A stretch of DNA of 64,000 nucleotides, from assembly GCA_033725935.1 (NCBI GenBank), contig MU867064.1, positions 620,001-684,000 of the forward strand, given 5' to 3'. The stretch comes from Cladorrhinum sp. PSN259. Taxonomy: Eukaryota; Ascomycota; Sordariomycetes; Sordariales; Podosporaceae. The notes beneath the pieces were generated by a model. The model had not been told where the DNA came from. It was given only the letters and a program-made list of their open reading frames with translations, and ran no database searches. Position 1 is the stretch's first letter, and every line of letters begins with the position of its first letter. Shown here piece after piece: positions 34,901-49,200 of the stretch. The translations under genes and the position numbers were made by a program.

Positions 34901-37900
34901 TCTTGTATGTCGGACGAATGACGAGAGGCTTCATTTAGAAACCCGAGACATATTTAGCAAGGCAGAGATAAAGGCCATGTGTCTCTCATGTGAGTTTCAC
35001 AAAACTCGGAGCTGCTCACCCGAAGGAGCAATAACGCTGCTGAAGAAGAGACCAAAAAGGGTCATGATTGCAGACGCCGTACTAGTGGCTGTAAATAGAG
35101 TCTGAAGAGTGTTTGGCTGGTGTGACCCGAGTGATGGAACGGTTGCTCTTCCGATCTCGTCGCCTTGCCTATTAACACGGATTACTCTGCGTGTAACAAA
35201 CAGACATCGAGATGTATAGATTTATTTGCCTCTGATTACGCCATTCGTGCAATGACCCTCAACGATGAACAAGAAAACAAGCTCAACCACCCTGGCAAGT
35301 GACCCCCGCGCCGCTCACTCCATATCAACCACCTGATGTTTTTGCTCCGAGGGATTTCTTGGCCAGCCATCGGGTACATGCGTTGCTTTCATGTTGTGCC
35401 TCGCAGAATTGTGGTATTTTACAAACGAGCATTAATGGCAATATGTCAGGTAAAGCTGAAACTGTCTCGTCCTCAGTCAGAAGCGTCTGTCGTACAGTAC
35501 CGACTCCGGAGCAATCGACCAGATGCCCAACAGCCCTTTAATGAACCGTACACTGGTCTATTGGTCTTTTGGCGGCACGTGAAGTCTCACCAGGCGACGA
35601 CTAGTATTTGTCTGGAGTTGTGTGATGGAGTTTTCAAACAAAGTGCAAAGATCAAGCATGTTAGTCCAACCCCTGGTCCATTCCCGCTCCCGTCTGCCGT
35701 CCGTCTCCAGGGTCAGCCGGTAGTGTACACTAGAATGATGGGGAAAAAGACAGGGAGTTGTGCAACACATCCCATCCACTCGACCCTGTACAAACGGCGA
35801 ACAGCGACCAGGTCCTGGAAGAAGCTCCCTGGTTTACCAGCGGGCTGGATACGTCAGGCTTGAAGTCCGGGGAATCCATGAGCCCTTTCAAGGTTTGTTA
35901 GACCTCGCCCAGGATTTCTGTCGACATTTCAGGAACGACCCGAATCACGACAATACCAAGCAGGACAAGACCTGGAAACACTGGACAGGGCGAAGGTTGA
36001 TCGTGGACGAACATCCTTCTTGGCAAGGGGGTCAAACTCTCTACCTCATCTCTCGTCACAAAGCAATCACGTAAGATGCTCCGCTGGGGACCCAGGAGAG
36101 AACAATGACGATCGCATGGTGATGTGTATATCTGGAATCAGGCAACTATTTCCTCCTGGTTACTTGGTAGATGAGCTCGGCCTGCCGGAAGGAGCAAATG
36201 TTGGCATATCATGCGATCCTGCTGCAGATTGATGAACCAAATATGCGCACTGACGGTGATGTCGCTCTGAGTTCATACATCCACGGGTTTCCTTGGTGAA
36301 AACGGAAAGGCCCACTGTGCTGAAATTGAGACATGCCTTCCTGATAAAAATGACGTCTCGAGCCGAGATGATTTCTGTGTTTCAGTCCAGTGCTGAAGAG
36401 CTCATCACAAACTTTGATCTGACCTAACAGATGGAGGTTCCATCTGCATTCGGATAGCTTGCGAATACCCTGCTTGGATACCCATGTTCACCGCCTTGGG
36501 AGATGAACGGAATGCCCGCATCTTGACAGGGGGTAGAGTGACCCTAACGGACGGGTAAGGCAGGGTGGTGGGCCATTCAACCCATACCGCCCACACAAAT
36601 CCCTCCAGCGTGCTTGCTTCAACGCCGAAGGACGCCATGTTACCTTGATACCTATCTCGTGATCGAGCGTGAGCCGAGGACCCGGAGACTTTTTTTACCC
36701 TTCTTTTTATGTACTGCAACAGGAGCCCGTGACATGGTGTGCCTGGCAAATAAACTTTCAATATGGGCGCTTTGGCGTCGACGAACGGTTTGCTGTTGGG
36801 CGGAAGAAGTTTCCGGAAGCCGAGCATGCAGAACAAGCCGCGTTTCTTCAAAAGCCCAGCCGGGGTGATTCGAAGGAACAAGGGCCCCAGGTTGGTTCTA
36901 GTTAAAGATCGCGGGTTAAAACTGAACCCGGTGTGACGAGGGAACAAAGGTGGTTGCAGGGGCGCCGCCTAGCATGTCCACTTTCCACTTCCTTGGCTTT
37001 TATGGCTGCCCCGGGAGTACTGGTACCTCACGCGTGATTTGTTGATCCTGCGTGGAAGAGGACTCAATAATGGTTGATTTCCGATTGATAGAATCCCACC
37101 TGAGGTGGGGCAGGGCATGGACGTAGCCGGCTTCAATGCGGTTGCCCTCTTTGGTCGAGTAGTCTAGAGGACGTGTCAAATGGGAGACTGAGAAGGAGCA
37201 GAGGAGGACGGATAGGCACCAATGGGATGATGGTGAAGCATGTGTTGCCGGCCACGCTTGCTGCTGTGGGGGTTCGGTGTGCTGCGGAGCCTTTCGATCT
37301 TCTCCCGTCCATGTTGCTTCCAGAAGGTCAATGGTTTCTTTCTACACCAAACCGGCCCTGACTAGCCCCCAACTCCAGGATCAGGGGATGGGGAAAGCAG
37401 CTGTGTGTAACTTTTTGACAGGCCGGATTTTGGCTATGGAGGCACAGCGGGATCAAGATTTGGAGGCTCGGAGCAGGGATCGCGGGGAGGCTTCGGCTCC
37501 CTGTTCATCCATCAAGGATACTTACTGTGTGTATCCATGTCTGAACGACAGCTGTCCGTCTTCCAGTTGGCCTTCCAGATGGTGCGGATACAGAAACCGT
37601 TGACGACCGATGGGACGAGAAATCCAGGGGTTGGAGATCTGCCGTTCAGGGATTGCTGGAGCTTGCATTGGCAAGCCCTTGGAGCTTTGTTTGCAGATTG
37701 TGCAGCGTGTGTTTCTGTCTGTTTCGTTTTGTGTTTGGCTTCTCGCCGATGACCAAGAATAGCAGCCGAGAGGCGATAGTTCATGCAAAATGTCCATTGC
37801 CAAAAAGATAGTGGTAACTGACAATCAAAATTCTAAGAAACGAACCAGAATGTGGCTTGATCGGGCCTATTTCAGATACGAAGTCACCCGTTCATTGGCT

Positions 37901-38320
37901 GGGACTGATACTAGCCACGCAGTGATTCCGGCCATTTTTTCTCGTGCTTTCCGGGAGCCCTTCCACCGCCGCGGAACCTTGACCGCTTTTGACAGGAAAT
38001 GGCAACCGGTAGCTCGGTGTGAGCGCATCCCACACCGCTGTCAAGTCAAAATTCCAGCTTGGGAAAAAAGCAATGAGCTGTCCTGCCAGCCCAGACAGCG
38101 CGAAACTAGTTTGACACCATGGATGCATCACGACACATCCGATGTGGCCTAATTGGCGAGCACAACAACGCTTCTCCGTAAGCGGACAATGGTTATCACC
38201 GGGTGCATTGCGGTGAGGAACATGACCACACAAAATAGAAAATCAGATTGCAGTGTAAAGATCAGCGGCGAACACCACGTCGACGAGAGCCGCGGTTGTT
38301 GCGTAATACAGAGTACAGAC

Positions 38321-38346
38321 AAGCACGTACGGATCCGTACGTGCTT
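38321..38346. promoter_or_regulatory. 26-bp perfect palindrome with CGG-N2-CCG core
   Basis: The left half AAGCACGTACGGA is followed directly by its exact reverse complement. The centre reads CGG-AT-CCG, an inverted CGG pair of the kind bound by Zn2Cys6 factors, flanked by CACGTAC arms. The structure is certain; a regulatory role is inference. Confidence 0.5.
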
Positions 38347-41300
38347 CAACGTTGTACACTAATAGTCGGATGAGATGCACGTGCATTTCTCGTGTTTTGG
38401 TTGCTCTCTGGTCGGGTAAATTTTGACACTTGGAACTAGAGCTCCTTTTTCTGGAACAGCCAATGGTTTCCCTTGACCCGCCTCATCCTCCTAGCATCCC
38501 GTCATCTTTTCACACGAGCTTCCATCCTCTGGCGAACCGCGTTCCACCTCCCCCATCCATCTCGGCTTCGATGCGGGAACATTTGGGACTTGGGAGCATT
38601 GGCACGAGCGGGACGACCCCCCACCCTCATCTTCTGTGCACCCCGCCTGCAGCTGTGCAGCCATCAACTGGCACCTGAATGAGCCATTTCAACCTTTCAG
38701 CCCACCTTCATGTTGTTTGCGCCCCAAGCGCCATGCATCGACCTGCAGGTTCTGCAGGTTCTGCAGCATGTCGCAAATTGCTACACAGTTTCTTGCCCCT
38801 ATTCTTGAGCGTTCGGTTGGGAGAAGACTGCCGATGACGGGCACTTGCCAAGTCTTCAAGTTGTTTCTGGCCAACAGGAATTATGCGCCACATGCCCCTG
38901 TCCCTATCTCATTGGGAAACCCACACCCTTTTTTTCTTTTCTTTTTTTTGCTCTTTTTGGGGACTCTGTGACTGATGCGCTGATGAGTATCCATCTCAAA
39001 CAGCTTTGCGACTCTGTTATCTCCGAGAGGGTAGGTCGACGCAATGGATCCTCTACAATATTGCTGGTTGATGTTTCGTGTCGCGCTGCTCGCCTCGCCT
39101 GCCGTCCTAGTCTAGTGTCCAGGTGATTTGGTTTGTTGGGCACATCAGCATCTCGCGCTGGCAGGTTGACCGCCCCCCGGAACCAATGCTTTTTCTTTGC
39201 CTTTCCCAGTCCGCGGACAGCATCCGGACGATAGGTTCTGGACACAGCGCCAATCCAATCCCTCCAGTCATCATCCAACCCAGCATTGGCAGGTGGGAAA
39301 CCTTCCAATGGGTGTGCGTGTGTATCATCCAAGACTCTTAAAAGGCTCGATTATCCCACCAACCAGCCCTTGAGGCCACTTTCCCCTGCCACCCCCTCTT
39401 GCTCTTTTGTTGTTCCCGGTCTTCTACACTACTTGGGCCTGTCGTCGCCTCGCCCACGTCCATCCGCTCCGTCGGTTCTGTGCTAACACCCATAATCCCA
39501 TATCCCACTCGGCCACCCTTGCTCCAGGGTGCAGAGACAAGCAGCCACCAAGCCCCCGACGTCCAATTACCACCTGGCGGCGGTACATAACCCTCCTGGC
39601 TCCCACCCTAATTGTTTAAACCTTGCTGTACCTTTTCCCCTTCCCGCCAGATCCTTGAAAGGTGACCAGGGGCCTGCAAGGACCGTGAGACCGGGCCTGT
39701 TGAAGACATCCGCACCGCCGTTCCCAAGAACTCCCACCCCCCTAGCTTTCCCCCCATCTCCCCCTCCCCGTCCCGTCCTTCGTCGACAAGGGTTGTTTAG
39801 TATACACCACGCAGGTGGAGAGAAAGCAAGCAAACCACACTGGCACAACGGTCGACAAACAACATCATCCTTGCTGTTGATTCTTGACACCACATCACGC
39901 ATCGCATCGCAGCGCACTTTGCAGTGCTTGTACGGATTATCACGGAATATTTGCATACCTACCTACTATCATCAATTACCAGCGCAACACGAGCTGTTTC
40001 CTAGCGGCCCAACGTTCTGGTTTGCCGGCCCAACTCGCCCCGGATCATCCAATTTGTTTAATTACAAAAAAAGCGCGCTTTGAAACGCCGATTTTATCAA
40101 TATCTTATCCAAGATCAGCACCGTGTCAACGGGATAATCATTAGTAAAAGAAAACAAGTGAGCATACTGTCTCTTCCCTCCGGTGTATCCGTATTTCTGT
40201 ATGTCCGGGCCTAACAGTCGCAAGATCTCTATATCCCTCGTCCGGGTTGCTTTACAAACCCCAAACTCGTGTATTATCAGGTGGTATGTTTCAGCAATTC
40301 TCCTCTCGCTACCTTCCAAATCGCTATTGAGCTTCAGTTGCTCAAGTCACTCCTGCGACCGCATTGCCACCCCATACCTCCCGTCCCCCCCCCCATGTCA
40401 CTGCTTCAATTACCCCAAATTTACGTGGAAATTTCCCGACCGGGCAGCCATTTCACGTGCCTGCGTGCAGCAGCGTGCCATGTCTTTGAAGAAGCCCCAC
40501 AGTACCCTTGCACAGCACACTGGCTTGGGAAGACCCCACGAAAATGAAGCTTTCCCAGGTTCCCAATTGCCTTGACGGCAGTCCGAATAGGCTTGCTCGT
40601 GCAGATTTCTGCGGCGCAAACCTGCATTCTGCAGATGCAAAAAGCAAACTTCTGTCTCATCTTGCTGTTCATCTGGATCGACTTAGTCTAACGAGTTGTC
40701 GGTCGTAGTATCGATTAGCCTCGATAGCCGTTCACCGTTGCGCTTTCACTTTCAGTCTGCAAAGCACCTGGTACACCACGACGGCCGCCTTATTTTAGCC
40801 TTTGCGGACCGCCAAAATCTATTGTATTGTAGACGCGATCTTGACTTGCAGGTAAGGCGAACCATTTCTTTTTCTGCCTCGAGACTTGAACGGCACCACG
40901 ATCTCGGCCCTCGAAGTCGTCAATGTCTCGTGTATTTCGCGTTCCAGGGTCCACTCGCACATGTCCTGCCGAGCTAGCAGGATGCGAATTCACGGTCAAT
41001 TCAAACAAACCCAGGTTCCGTCAGCATGGGACATTGGGGACTCGTTTCTCGCCGAAAGTGGGATATGTTGACAGGACGCCACGTCTGTCCCAATAGTTTC
41101 GCCGCACCTCGGGCCGACAAAAAAAAAGGAAGAGGAAAAAAAAAAAAAAAGAATGATGAAAAGAAAATGGAAAAGGGAAAAAGGCTTGAAAACAAGACAA
41201 ATTCTGACGTTCAGGTTGCTTTTCTCTTTCCCGTTTTCCAGTTGGCGGCTGCGCAGATTTCTTCCACATCACAGTTGTTCCTTCCTCATGGTCCTACAGG

Positions 41301-44300
41301 CTGGGCATGCGTGGGTGCGGCCGTTTAATCTGAGACCCTGCTCCTGGCGCTAGGCGACTTTGTGCTGATGCTGATTTCTAACTGCGGTGTAACTCAGTGG
41401 CGACGCGCATTTCTTTCCGCCATCATCCCTGCTTCAGTCCCCGTCACCGGGCCCCTTTCATCCGAACTTCTCGAAGACAACTTATCAGCGCGTACTTACA
41501 CCAGACAAAAAGGAACCATCTTGAAAGACATTGTTTTATTCCGCATTCTCGGCTTCGTTGATTCTGCGCGCGTTCGCCTTCCGTCTATTCTTCTTCTGCC
41601 TGGCTCGTTGGACTCTTCGTGTCGCCACCGCGCCCCAAGCCAGTTTGTTTTCTCGACAGGTCCTGCGCGCGCATCACTTTTTTCCAAAAAAAAAAAAAAT
41701 TCATTTCGGCGCTTACATTTTGCGCAACAAAGGTGAGCACTTCCATCACAAGTTTTGCGATCGCCGTCTGGGGAAGACTGGATGCGCGTCTTCGAATAGA
41801 CAGCCGAGCCCAAATTTCCATGTGAGGGAGAAACCCATCCGATCATGGATGCGGGAGGAGACGAGCCCAAGAGGAGGGAAAGACAAGGGACCTTGCTTGT
41901 GCGGACGACTGCATTGTGGAATAGTAATCGCTAACTCCCCGCGCGATCAGGCATTTTCGTGCGAAGAACGCATCTATAGGCAAGTCAAAAACACTCCGAC
42001 GTTGGGCCCTGATATCTCGTACCGGCCTGTGGCTGCATCCCCGATCCCGCCTTGTCGTGTCACAAGCCTGGCCATCGCCGGTCGTCCATCGATTCCCGGT
42101 CTGCAACTTGTCCCTTGGTGCCTCAATACACGCAGAGGTCAAGCAGCTTCCCGGATGCCGACTCATTAATGAGGGCAAGGCACAACCGCGACCGTTTCCA
42201 GCCGCCCGCTTGTTATCATCCCATCGAACCCCCCAAACCTCGTGGCATTGCGTCATACTAGCTGTTTGTGCAGCAAATTCCTTGTCAGGGTCCTTACACC
42301 GACTTGGATTCCGGGGACATTGATGACTAGTCGAGAAACATTTTGGGAGCACAGGGCTAACAGGATACACCAGACAGGCGCCGGCAAGGAACTGGCAGCA
42401 GCTACAGGCGCGAAAATCGTGGGGAACCTTTTGGGAAGGGTACGCTATTCCACCCTCTTCTCCAGGAAACGGCCGGGAATCAGGCTTTCGGGTCTGGCGG
42501 TGTATTTGGTCTGGTGGACTCAGGTTCAAGACTCCGACTAGAGCGAACCGTCCCTTTCCCTGCTACGAACAAAACATCACCCGTTGGTTTCCTGATTGAC
42601 TACGGAACTACATCTAACATTGGGCGACGCGATTCTAGACGCGGTATCAAGGAGAATCCGTTCTGTGTCATTACGAGGTAATTTCAAGGTACGTGCCTTT
42701 CACATTTTCAAGCATCATGTTTCGTCGCACTTGTCGCCCACATTTTCATCTGTGTTGGTCGGTTGGCAAATCAATTGGCGTGTTCTGATGCACCACCCGT
42801 TCGGAAATCGTACCAGGGTGTGGTGTCACCCAGCGCGATCCCGTTTCAATCTCGGCAATGTTCCACCCTAGTTCCGCTTCTGGCCATCGCATGAAGCCCT
42901 GGGAAATTTTGCTACATGCAGCACGCCCCCCTGCTTTCTTTTTCTCTCCATTAATGGGTATCTTCAAGACGGGAAAATACGGCGCGGCAAACTTTAGACC
43001 AAAAAAAGCTGACCAGCTGTATATCTCTCCCTCCTACAGTTCTTCTAGAACGCCATTTTAGAGACCTTCCAGGACAGCGCGTTTCGCCGACTCCACAAAT
43101 ACTGAGGAGAGAACCAAAGACCAGCCCATTTACGCGGTTGAGCACGAGAAAGTGAATCTTCGGACGAAGTTATAAAGAGATAATTTTTGTGAGTAAGATC
43201 TCCATTGCATCTGCTTGCGGGACCTGTGCATGTTGTTGTCCTGAGTGTGTCCCATGGATTGAGTTTCCAAACCGTGGTCGCGTTCAAACGCGATGCGCGC
43301 ACGGGTGCGCGCGAGAACCTGGTTTCCTGGTTACTTTGTCCATGAGTTCCTTGAAGGCGATCAGCGACTTCGGTCGATGTCCCACGGGTCGCAACCCACC
43401 ATCTACACGGACAACCCTTGACTTGATGCCTTTATCCGTTCTTTTTGACTGACATCTTCCGCACACAGAATTCAAAATCACGGTGGAAAGATCATACTCT
43501 ATGGGACTGAAGATGGCTCAGCACCGGGCGCCCAGCCACTTCAAGGAAGAGCCCGGCCATGACTCGGTGAGTGCCACTTTTTGCCTTTTTTTCTTTCCAA
43601 AACCCACCCATCACCGACAATTCCGATTCCCGCCGCCCGCCCGCATGATATCGAGCATTATTTTGCGCGTGTTGTTAGGTAATGTCAAGCGACTTTTCCC
43701 TCATGCGCCAGTTGATACGGACTCTGCAAAGAAAGCTCAGGACAGTATAAGTTACTTTATCGTTGCGGTGTTTGATGGCGTCGAAGTGCACAAGCGTGAC
43801 AGGAGCAGACGTTGAAAGGAGCCTGAAAACCCCATGTCGTCAAAGCTAGGCCGTTGTTCGCTTCCCTGCCCAATAATCCTGTATTTGAGTTGTTCCAGAA
43901 AAAATGGCGTGCCTGTCGCAACCCCGACCGGTTGAAGATGCGTGGTCAGGGTTTGTGGCAATTGCAGGGGCCGTCCTGTTTCACCACAAGCCACAGCGCC
44001 GGGAAGCATGCGACAGGGGCAGTGCCGAGATGCGTAGTGCGCCTCCGGTCTAGACAAGATGGATGCACGCATCGTTGGATTGCACCATCGACATATTGAA
44101 GCCGACAACACATCACCGGATAAAGCAGCAAGCCATGAGTTGGAGCCAAGAAGAGTTGGCGGCGGCTGGCTGCAGAACACCTCATCCTGCCTTTCCATGG
44201 AAGCAATCGAGATAACTTTTCCCGCTGCCTCTGTGGTTGGTTGCCGTTGGACCACTCACAGCGGACTTGCCTACCCAATGGCGCGTCAGCCATGCTGGGT

Positions 44301-46247
44301 CCCCCAGTGTGGCGGGCCCGAGCAAGCATGGCCGGCCAAACGGCGGACAGAATCTCAACGGCGGTGTGTCTGCGAACAACTTGCCTCCAAACGTTGTACC
44401 CAGCACATCCCCAGCTGTTACCCGCATCCGCACTCTTTCCCCCACAGATCCCCTCAACACCAGAAAAGGGTCTCAAATCGGTCGGAAAGCAAAACATAGC
44501 AGATCGAGCGATCGGTGCCAGTGGCCCCTTTCCGGGACTCAGCAGTGTCCGCTGACGACACTCGTGTGACGGTCTCGCCATGTCTTGGGTACCTCAAGCA
44601 CAATCTGCACCAGGACTGTTGCTTGGCGTTCTAGAGTCTGGTTAGAGTCAGTTGCGCCGTTAGCGGGTGGGGACCCTGGAGGCAATTGACCACACTGTGG
44701 GGTTTGGGTAGTGTTTTCCCTAACGCGCATAGTGTGGAGAGCGACAGGGCCAGCACGTTCTTTCTGTTCCCCAATCCCCAATCATTCCATCTCGCAAGCA
44801 CACCCGACCGGGGTCCACACATGCAAGTTTTCTCTCGGAAGCATGACCAGGCCAATGTCTCAGCTGCTCTGCAGCGCTGGCTGCAAATGCCATCCCAAAT
44901 GACGGGACCGCGAGTATTCTTGTACCTCCGTACCTCGTAACTCAACCACCATCCGCCAGTGCTGGTGGAGGACGAGGAACGGGGATCGAGGATCTACCCA
45001 GCCACCCTCGCGCAGTTGAGGTCAAAACGTTCTACTCGACATGTTGTTTCAAGCGAATGCAGCCTGGATGATGCAAGAAATTGGAAGGAGCGTGGGAGAG
45101 ACACAAGATGAAAAAGGGCCATTGGATACCGCGATTTCTACTCAAGTGAGAGCAGGATGGGTTTGCCGCGAGGAGACAAGGATTGGCGTGGAAAGTGACT
45201 GGGTCCGCTCTCACACACACACACCGCCCCTTGTCCCTGCCCGAAGCACTGGAGAGCGATCAGAGACAGAGGACGTACCTGCCAGAGAAAACCGCCAGAA
45301 GACGGGAGCTTTCCCTTTCAGTGGCTAGCCCCGGGCGGCCAGTCCTTGTTGGGCAATAGTCATGGTACTCGGCTCTGCAAGCGTCCTGTCATTGGTCACT
45401 TCATCTAAAAGTAGTCGCCCCCCCTGTCCGTTTTTCTTCCATGCCCTTGCTGTCCCACCGTCATCCTTGGTTCATCCATCTTCACACACATCCACAACCA
45501 GAGAATTCCTTCGTGCAGTTCCGGTTCTTGTCAGGGCCTTTCTCAGTCACAAGGCAAGCAGGGTCTGGAGTGCAAGAGAGACAGACGGAAAGAGAGGTAT
45601 TCCGTGTCTTCCTATATCAGACTCGCCGAGCATTATTTTCATTATCACCCCCCACCCTTTCACCCAATCTCGTCCATTCATCCTCGGTATTCTTCTCTGG
45701 TACATATCCATAAACCCCCCCAGTCACATTTAACACCGCCATCCCCACAGTAGCGACAAACCTTTTTCTACCCTTCATCCATTTTAGTCAAGATCTGTCT
45801 CCTTTCATTCCCGTTTCTACGCCGCAGTTCTGCAGCCATCACAGACTCCCGGTCAGTAGACACCCTTCACCGTCGATACCACGCTGCCATTTCGAGAAAA
45901 CCTAGTGGGAATCTCGAAACCTCGGGAGGTGATTCCGAGGATTCGCTGCTCCACTCGAGTGTGTGGGTAGCACTGGACTCCCTGGCTCTTCAATAGCCAG
46001 TCTGGATGCCGGATTGGGAAGTGCCTTGTCCTACGATACAAATCCCACCCCAAATCCCCGAAGCTAGCCCGCCTCAACCGTGGATCCCTCACCTTTTTTT
46101 TCCCAGGGGACTCCAGAACTTGCCGGCTGCCCAGACCTTGCACGCGGTGTCAGAAGAAAAAAAAGCACAACATTCCCAGACGCGTCTTGAAGCGCTCCAG
46201 AACACACATGGTTTTTGTTTAACAAGCAACCCTGTACAGCAAGACTA

Positions 46248-49200
46248 ATGGTTGTCTCCTCTATGCAGCATCACACCCACCATCAACAACAGGGTCCTGT
46301 TCCTCCCCATCTGCAGCACTCTCGCCCTTCGAGCATTGTTCACCAGCAGCATCACAGTCAGCCCCCGGCGCAGCATCATCAACAGCAACAGCAGCAACCG
46401 CACTCCAGTGGTTACTCGTCTGGTCACTCAGTCTATCCGCAACAGCCGCAAGGTACTAGCGCCCAGGACCATTCATTGTCGTATTACGCGCAGCAAACGC
46501 ACCCGAGCCCATACAGTACGCCGGGTGCGACAAGCGGGTACACCTCCGCAGGTAGGCAATTTTTTCATCTTCGCATTTCGCCAAGCGCGATAAAAAAAAA
46601 CGAGACCAAAATATACTAACTCCCATCTCCAGATACCGGAGACATGATGGCTGCCACAATGCCGAGACCACCCTATCCTCCAATGTCATACCATACACCT
46701 CAGTCAAACTCGCCTGCCTCGGTAGCATCGCCTTCGGGTCATGATCAGCAGAGAAGCATCTACGGACAGCCTCCATCCAATTTACACCAGCAGTCGATGT
46801 ACTATGGCGCACCTCAGCAGCCTTATTCTTCAATGTCGGCCCAGGCTGCTCCATCCTACGCACAGCATGCGCAGCAATCTCACCAGTCTATGGCTTCTCA
46901 GCCAAGCATGATGATGTCGCACACAGCTCCTCAACACCAGATGAGCCAGCATGCGGCACAGCATTCTCAGGCGCAAATGGCGGTTAGCCCCCGACCGGGA
47001 AAGATTGAGACTCACGGCCTGAACCATCAAATATCAAGGGCTCCTGCCCCAGTATCTATTGGCAGTGCGACCTCAACTACCTCCCAAAACGGTGCTCCCC
47101 TCTCAACCCCCAACAGCGCCGGTGCTGGTGTGAACCCGAATGCCGCGCCAGGTCCTATCCCTGCAACTACCCCATTGGTAGTGAGACAGGATACCAACGG
47201 AGTGCAATGGATCGCGTTCGAGTATTCGAGGGATCGCGTCAAGATGGAGTACACGATTCGCTGCGACGTCGAGTCTGTGAATCAGGACGAGCTGTCAAAC
47301 GACTTCAAGACCGAGAACTGCGTCTACCCTCGGGCTTGCTGCCCTAAGGAGCAGTATCGCGGCAATCGCCTGCAATACGAAACAGAATGCAACTCGGTGG
47401 GCTGGGCCCTTGCGCAACTGAACCCGCCGCTCCGGGGCAAGAGAGGTCTGATCCAGAGAGCTGTTGACAGCTGGCGTAACAGCAATCAGGATCCGAAGCT
47501 CAGAAGTCGTCGTGTTCGCCGCATGGCCAAGATGAACCACCGAAACAACAAGGCAGGCTCAACAACCCCACATGCCACCCACATTGGCACCCCGACCGGT
47601 CCTGGAATGGCGACGCCAACAACCATGGCCGGCGGCACTAGCTCTGCTATTGGCAAGCCCGGCATGAACATGGGGCCCGGGATGCACCATCACCACGGCC
47701 CGGATGGAAGCGCTCAGGGGGGAGATGAAGTCGGTATGTTTCACCAGATGGCCTAAAAGCGCGCGCGTTTGTTTGTGATTAAGTGTGATACCTTTTCAAA
47801 CCGCTCTGCTTTTTCACTCGTGTTTTTTTTTGTTTGGTTGTTAAATTGGTTTTTGGGAGTAATTGCTGTTTTATCTCTTTTTTTTTTTTTTTAACTTGTT
47901 ATATACCGGCTCGCGGCATCTAAATCTCGAGCATACACCTGGGCGACCAACAGGGACAGGGTACAAAAGAAAGATCTGTACATTACACTAGTCGCGTTTG
48001 CTGTTGTTTAGTTTGTTTTGCTGGTTTTCGGTCGTCGTTTAGTCGTCTGGCTGCTGGCAAACTTGCAGCTCTCGCTTGTCACATACACAACCAGCACACC
48101 TTCACCACATCATTTGCTTTAACCCCAAGAAAAGGAGTGTCCCTTAACAGGCTCGAGATGGTTGGCACCTCGAGAGCATCGTCCTTGTTTGTATCTTGCT
48201 TTGTTTGGAGTTTTATGGGTTGTTCTCATGCGCTGTTCTGGTTTGGAAGCATCACACTTACATATCTGACGCGCGTGTTGGGTGGCTGACCATCCTCGGG
48301 GCTTGAACGCGTAAACTTATAAGGATATCAACGCTGACATATATCGCTTTAGGTGACGGGGACTCATACATTGATGAGCAGCAACACCATCACCATCACC
48401 AGCCTCCTGCTCAATCTGGCTCGGATGAGCGCCCATCACAAGTTTTCACTGGATATGGCGCGTACAACGGCCATCCCAATGGGGGTTCAATGCCTATTCA
48501 TGGCACACTAGGTGGCTCTCCTCACGGGGGTGGCATTTCCGCTCGCCGTGCAAGCATTGGGCGCGATGACGAGCCCAAGGACTTGTTCCCCGACATCCCC
48601 GAGGCCAAGAAGCGCAAGTTTATTCTTGTTGAAGACAGCGATCGCCAAAGCCGCCTCCGGGTACGCGTCACGTTGGATGGTGTCGATACCCGTGAGATCC
48701 CTGACAGCTTTAGGAAGAGCAGCAGCGTCTATCCAAGGTCGTATTTCCCGCGCGAGATGCAAAGCCCGCCCCCCAGCGCTACCGGCAGCAAGTTCTTTAT
48801 GGACGATGCCAATGATGTTGAGGATGATAACACGACTGATACTGAAGGCCGCCACGCTGTGAGGGGTAGCTCTAGACGTGGTCGCACCATGATCAAGGTT
48901 CCAATGGGTGAAGGACAGGAAGGCGAGGTGGCTATTCCAAGAATGCGCAAGGTTTTTAGAGGAAAGGAAGTTCGCCTGAATGATCTAGGTTACCGTATGG
49001 CCTGGCTGCAGAGCCGCGTGTTTGCCGGCCGAACGGTGTTTTTGCAGCGTGCTTGTAAGTTCTTACTGATCCTGGGTATTCATGTATTTGACAAGGCTGC
49101 TAACACGTCGCAGTGGACTGCTACAGAAACAAGACACGGAGCGCCATGGAGTCTGTCATGCAGGATGTGAAGACGGCAGCACCACACTACGAAACCAGGG

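Larger units (their letters stand above)
31277..46247. other. 15-kb gene-poor region upstream of the medA-like gene
   Basis: No open frame here has a recognisable domain or a convincing set of exons. Contents are simple repeats (CT at 31874-31891; CA near 32974-33010), a three-copy 15-base repeat at 31939-31983, many A or T runs, and a 26-base perfect palindrome at 38321-38346. Between about 39350 and 46200 the plus strand is repeatedly C/T-rich, as in fungal 5' leaders, so part may be promoter or transcribed leader of the medA-like gene. The longest minus-strand frames (41843-42529, 43946-44581) look like chance. Confidence 0.4.

Noticed and set aside
35336..35863. 175-codon plus-strand frame
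   Set aside because: No domain, no consistent exon structure, low-complexity-free but random-looking; not distinguishable from chance.
41843..42529. 228-codon minus-strand frame
   Set aside because: No ATG-supported domain, composition like random GC-balanced DNA, no splice partners, overlapped by equally long frames on the other strand.
43946..44581. 211-codon minus-strand frame
   Set aside because: Chance open frame; overlaps three plus-strand frames of similar length and has no recognisable motif.
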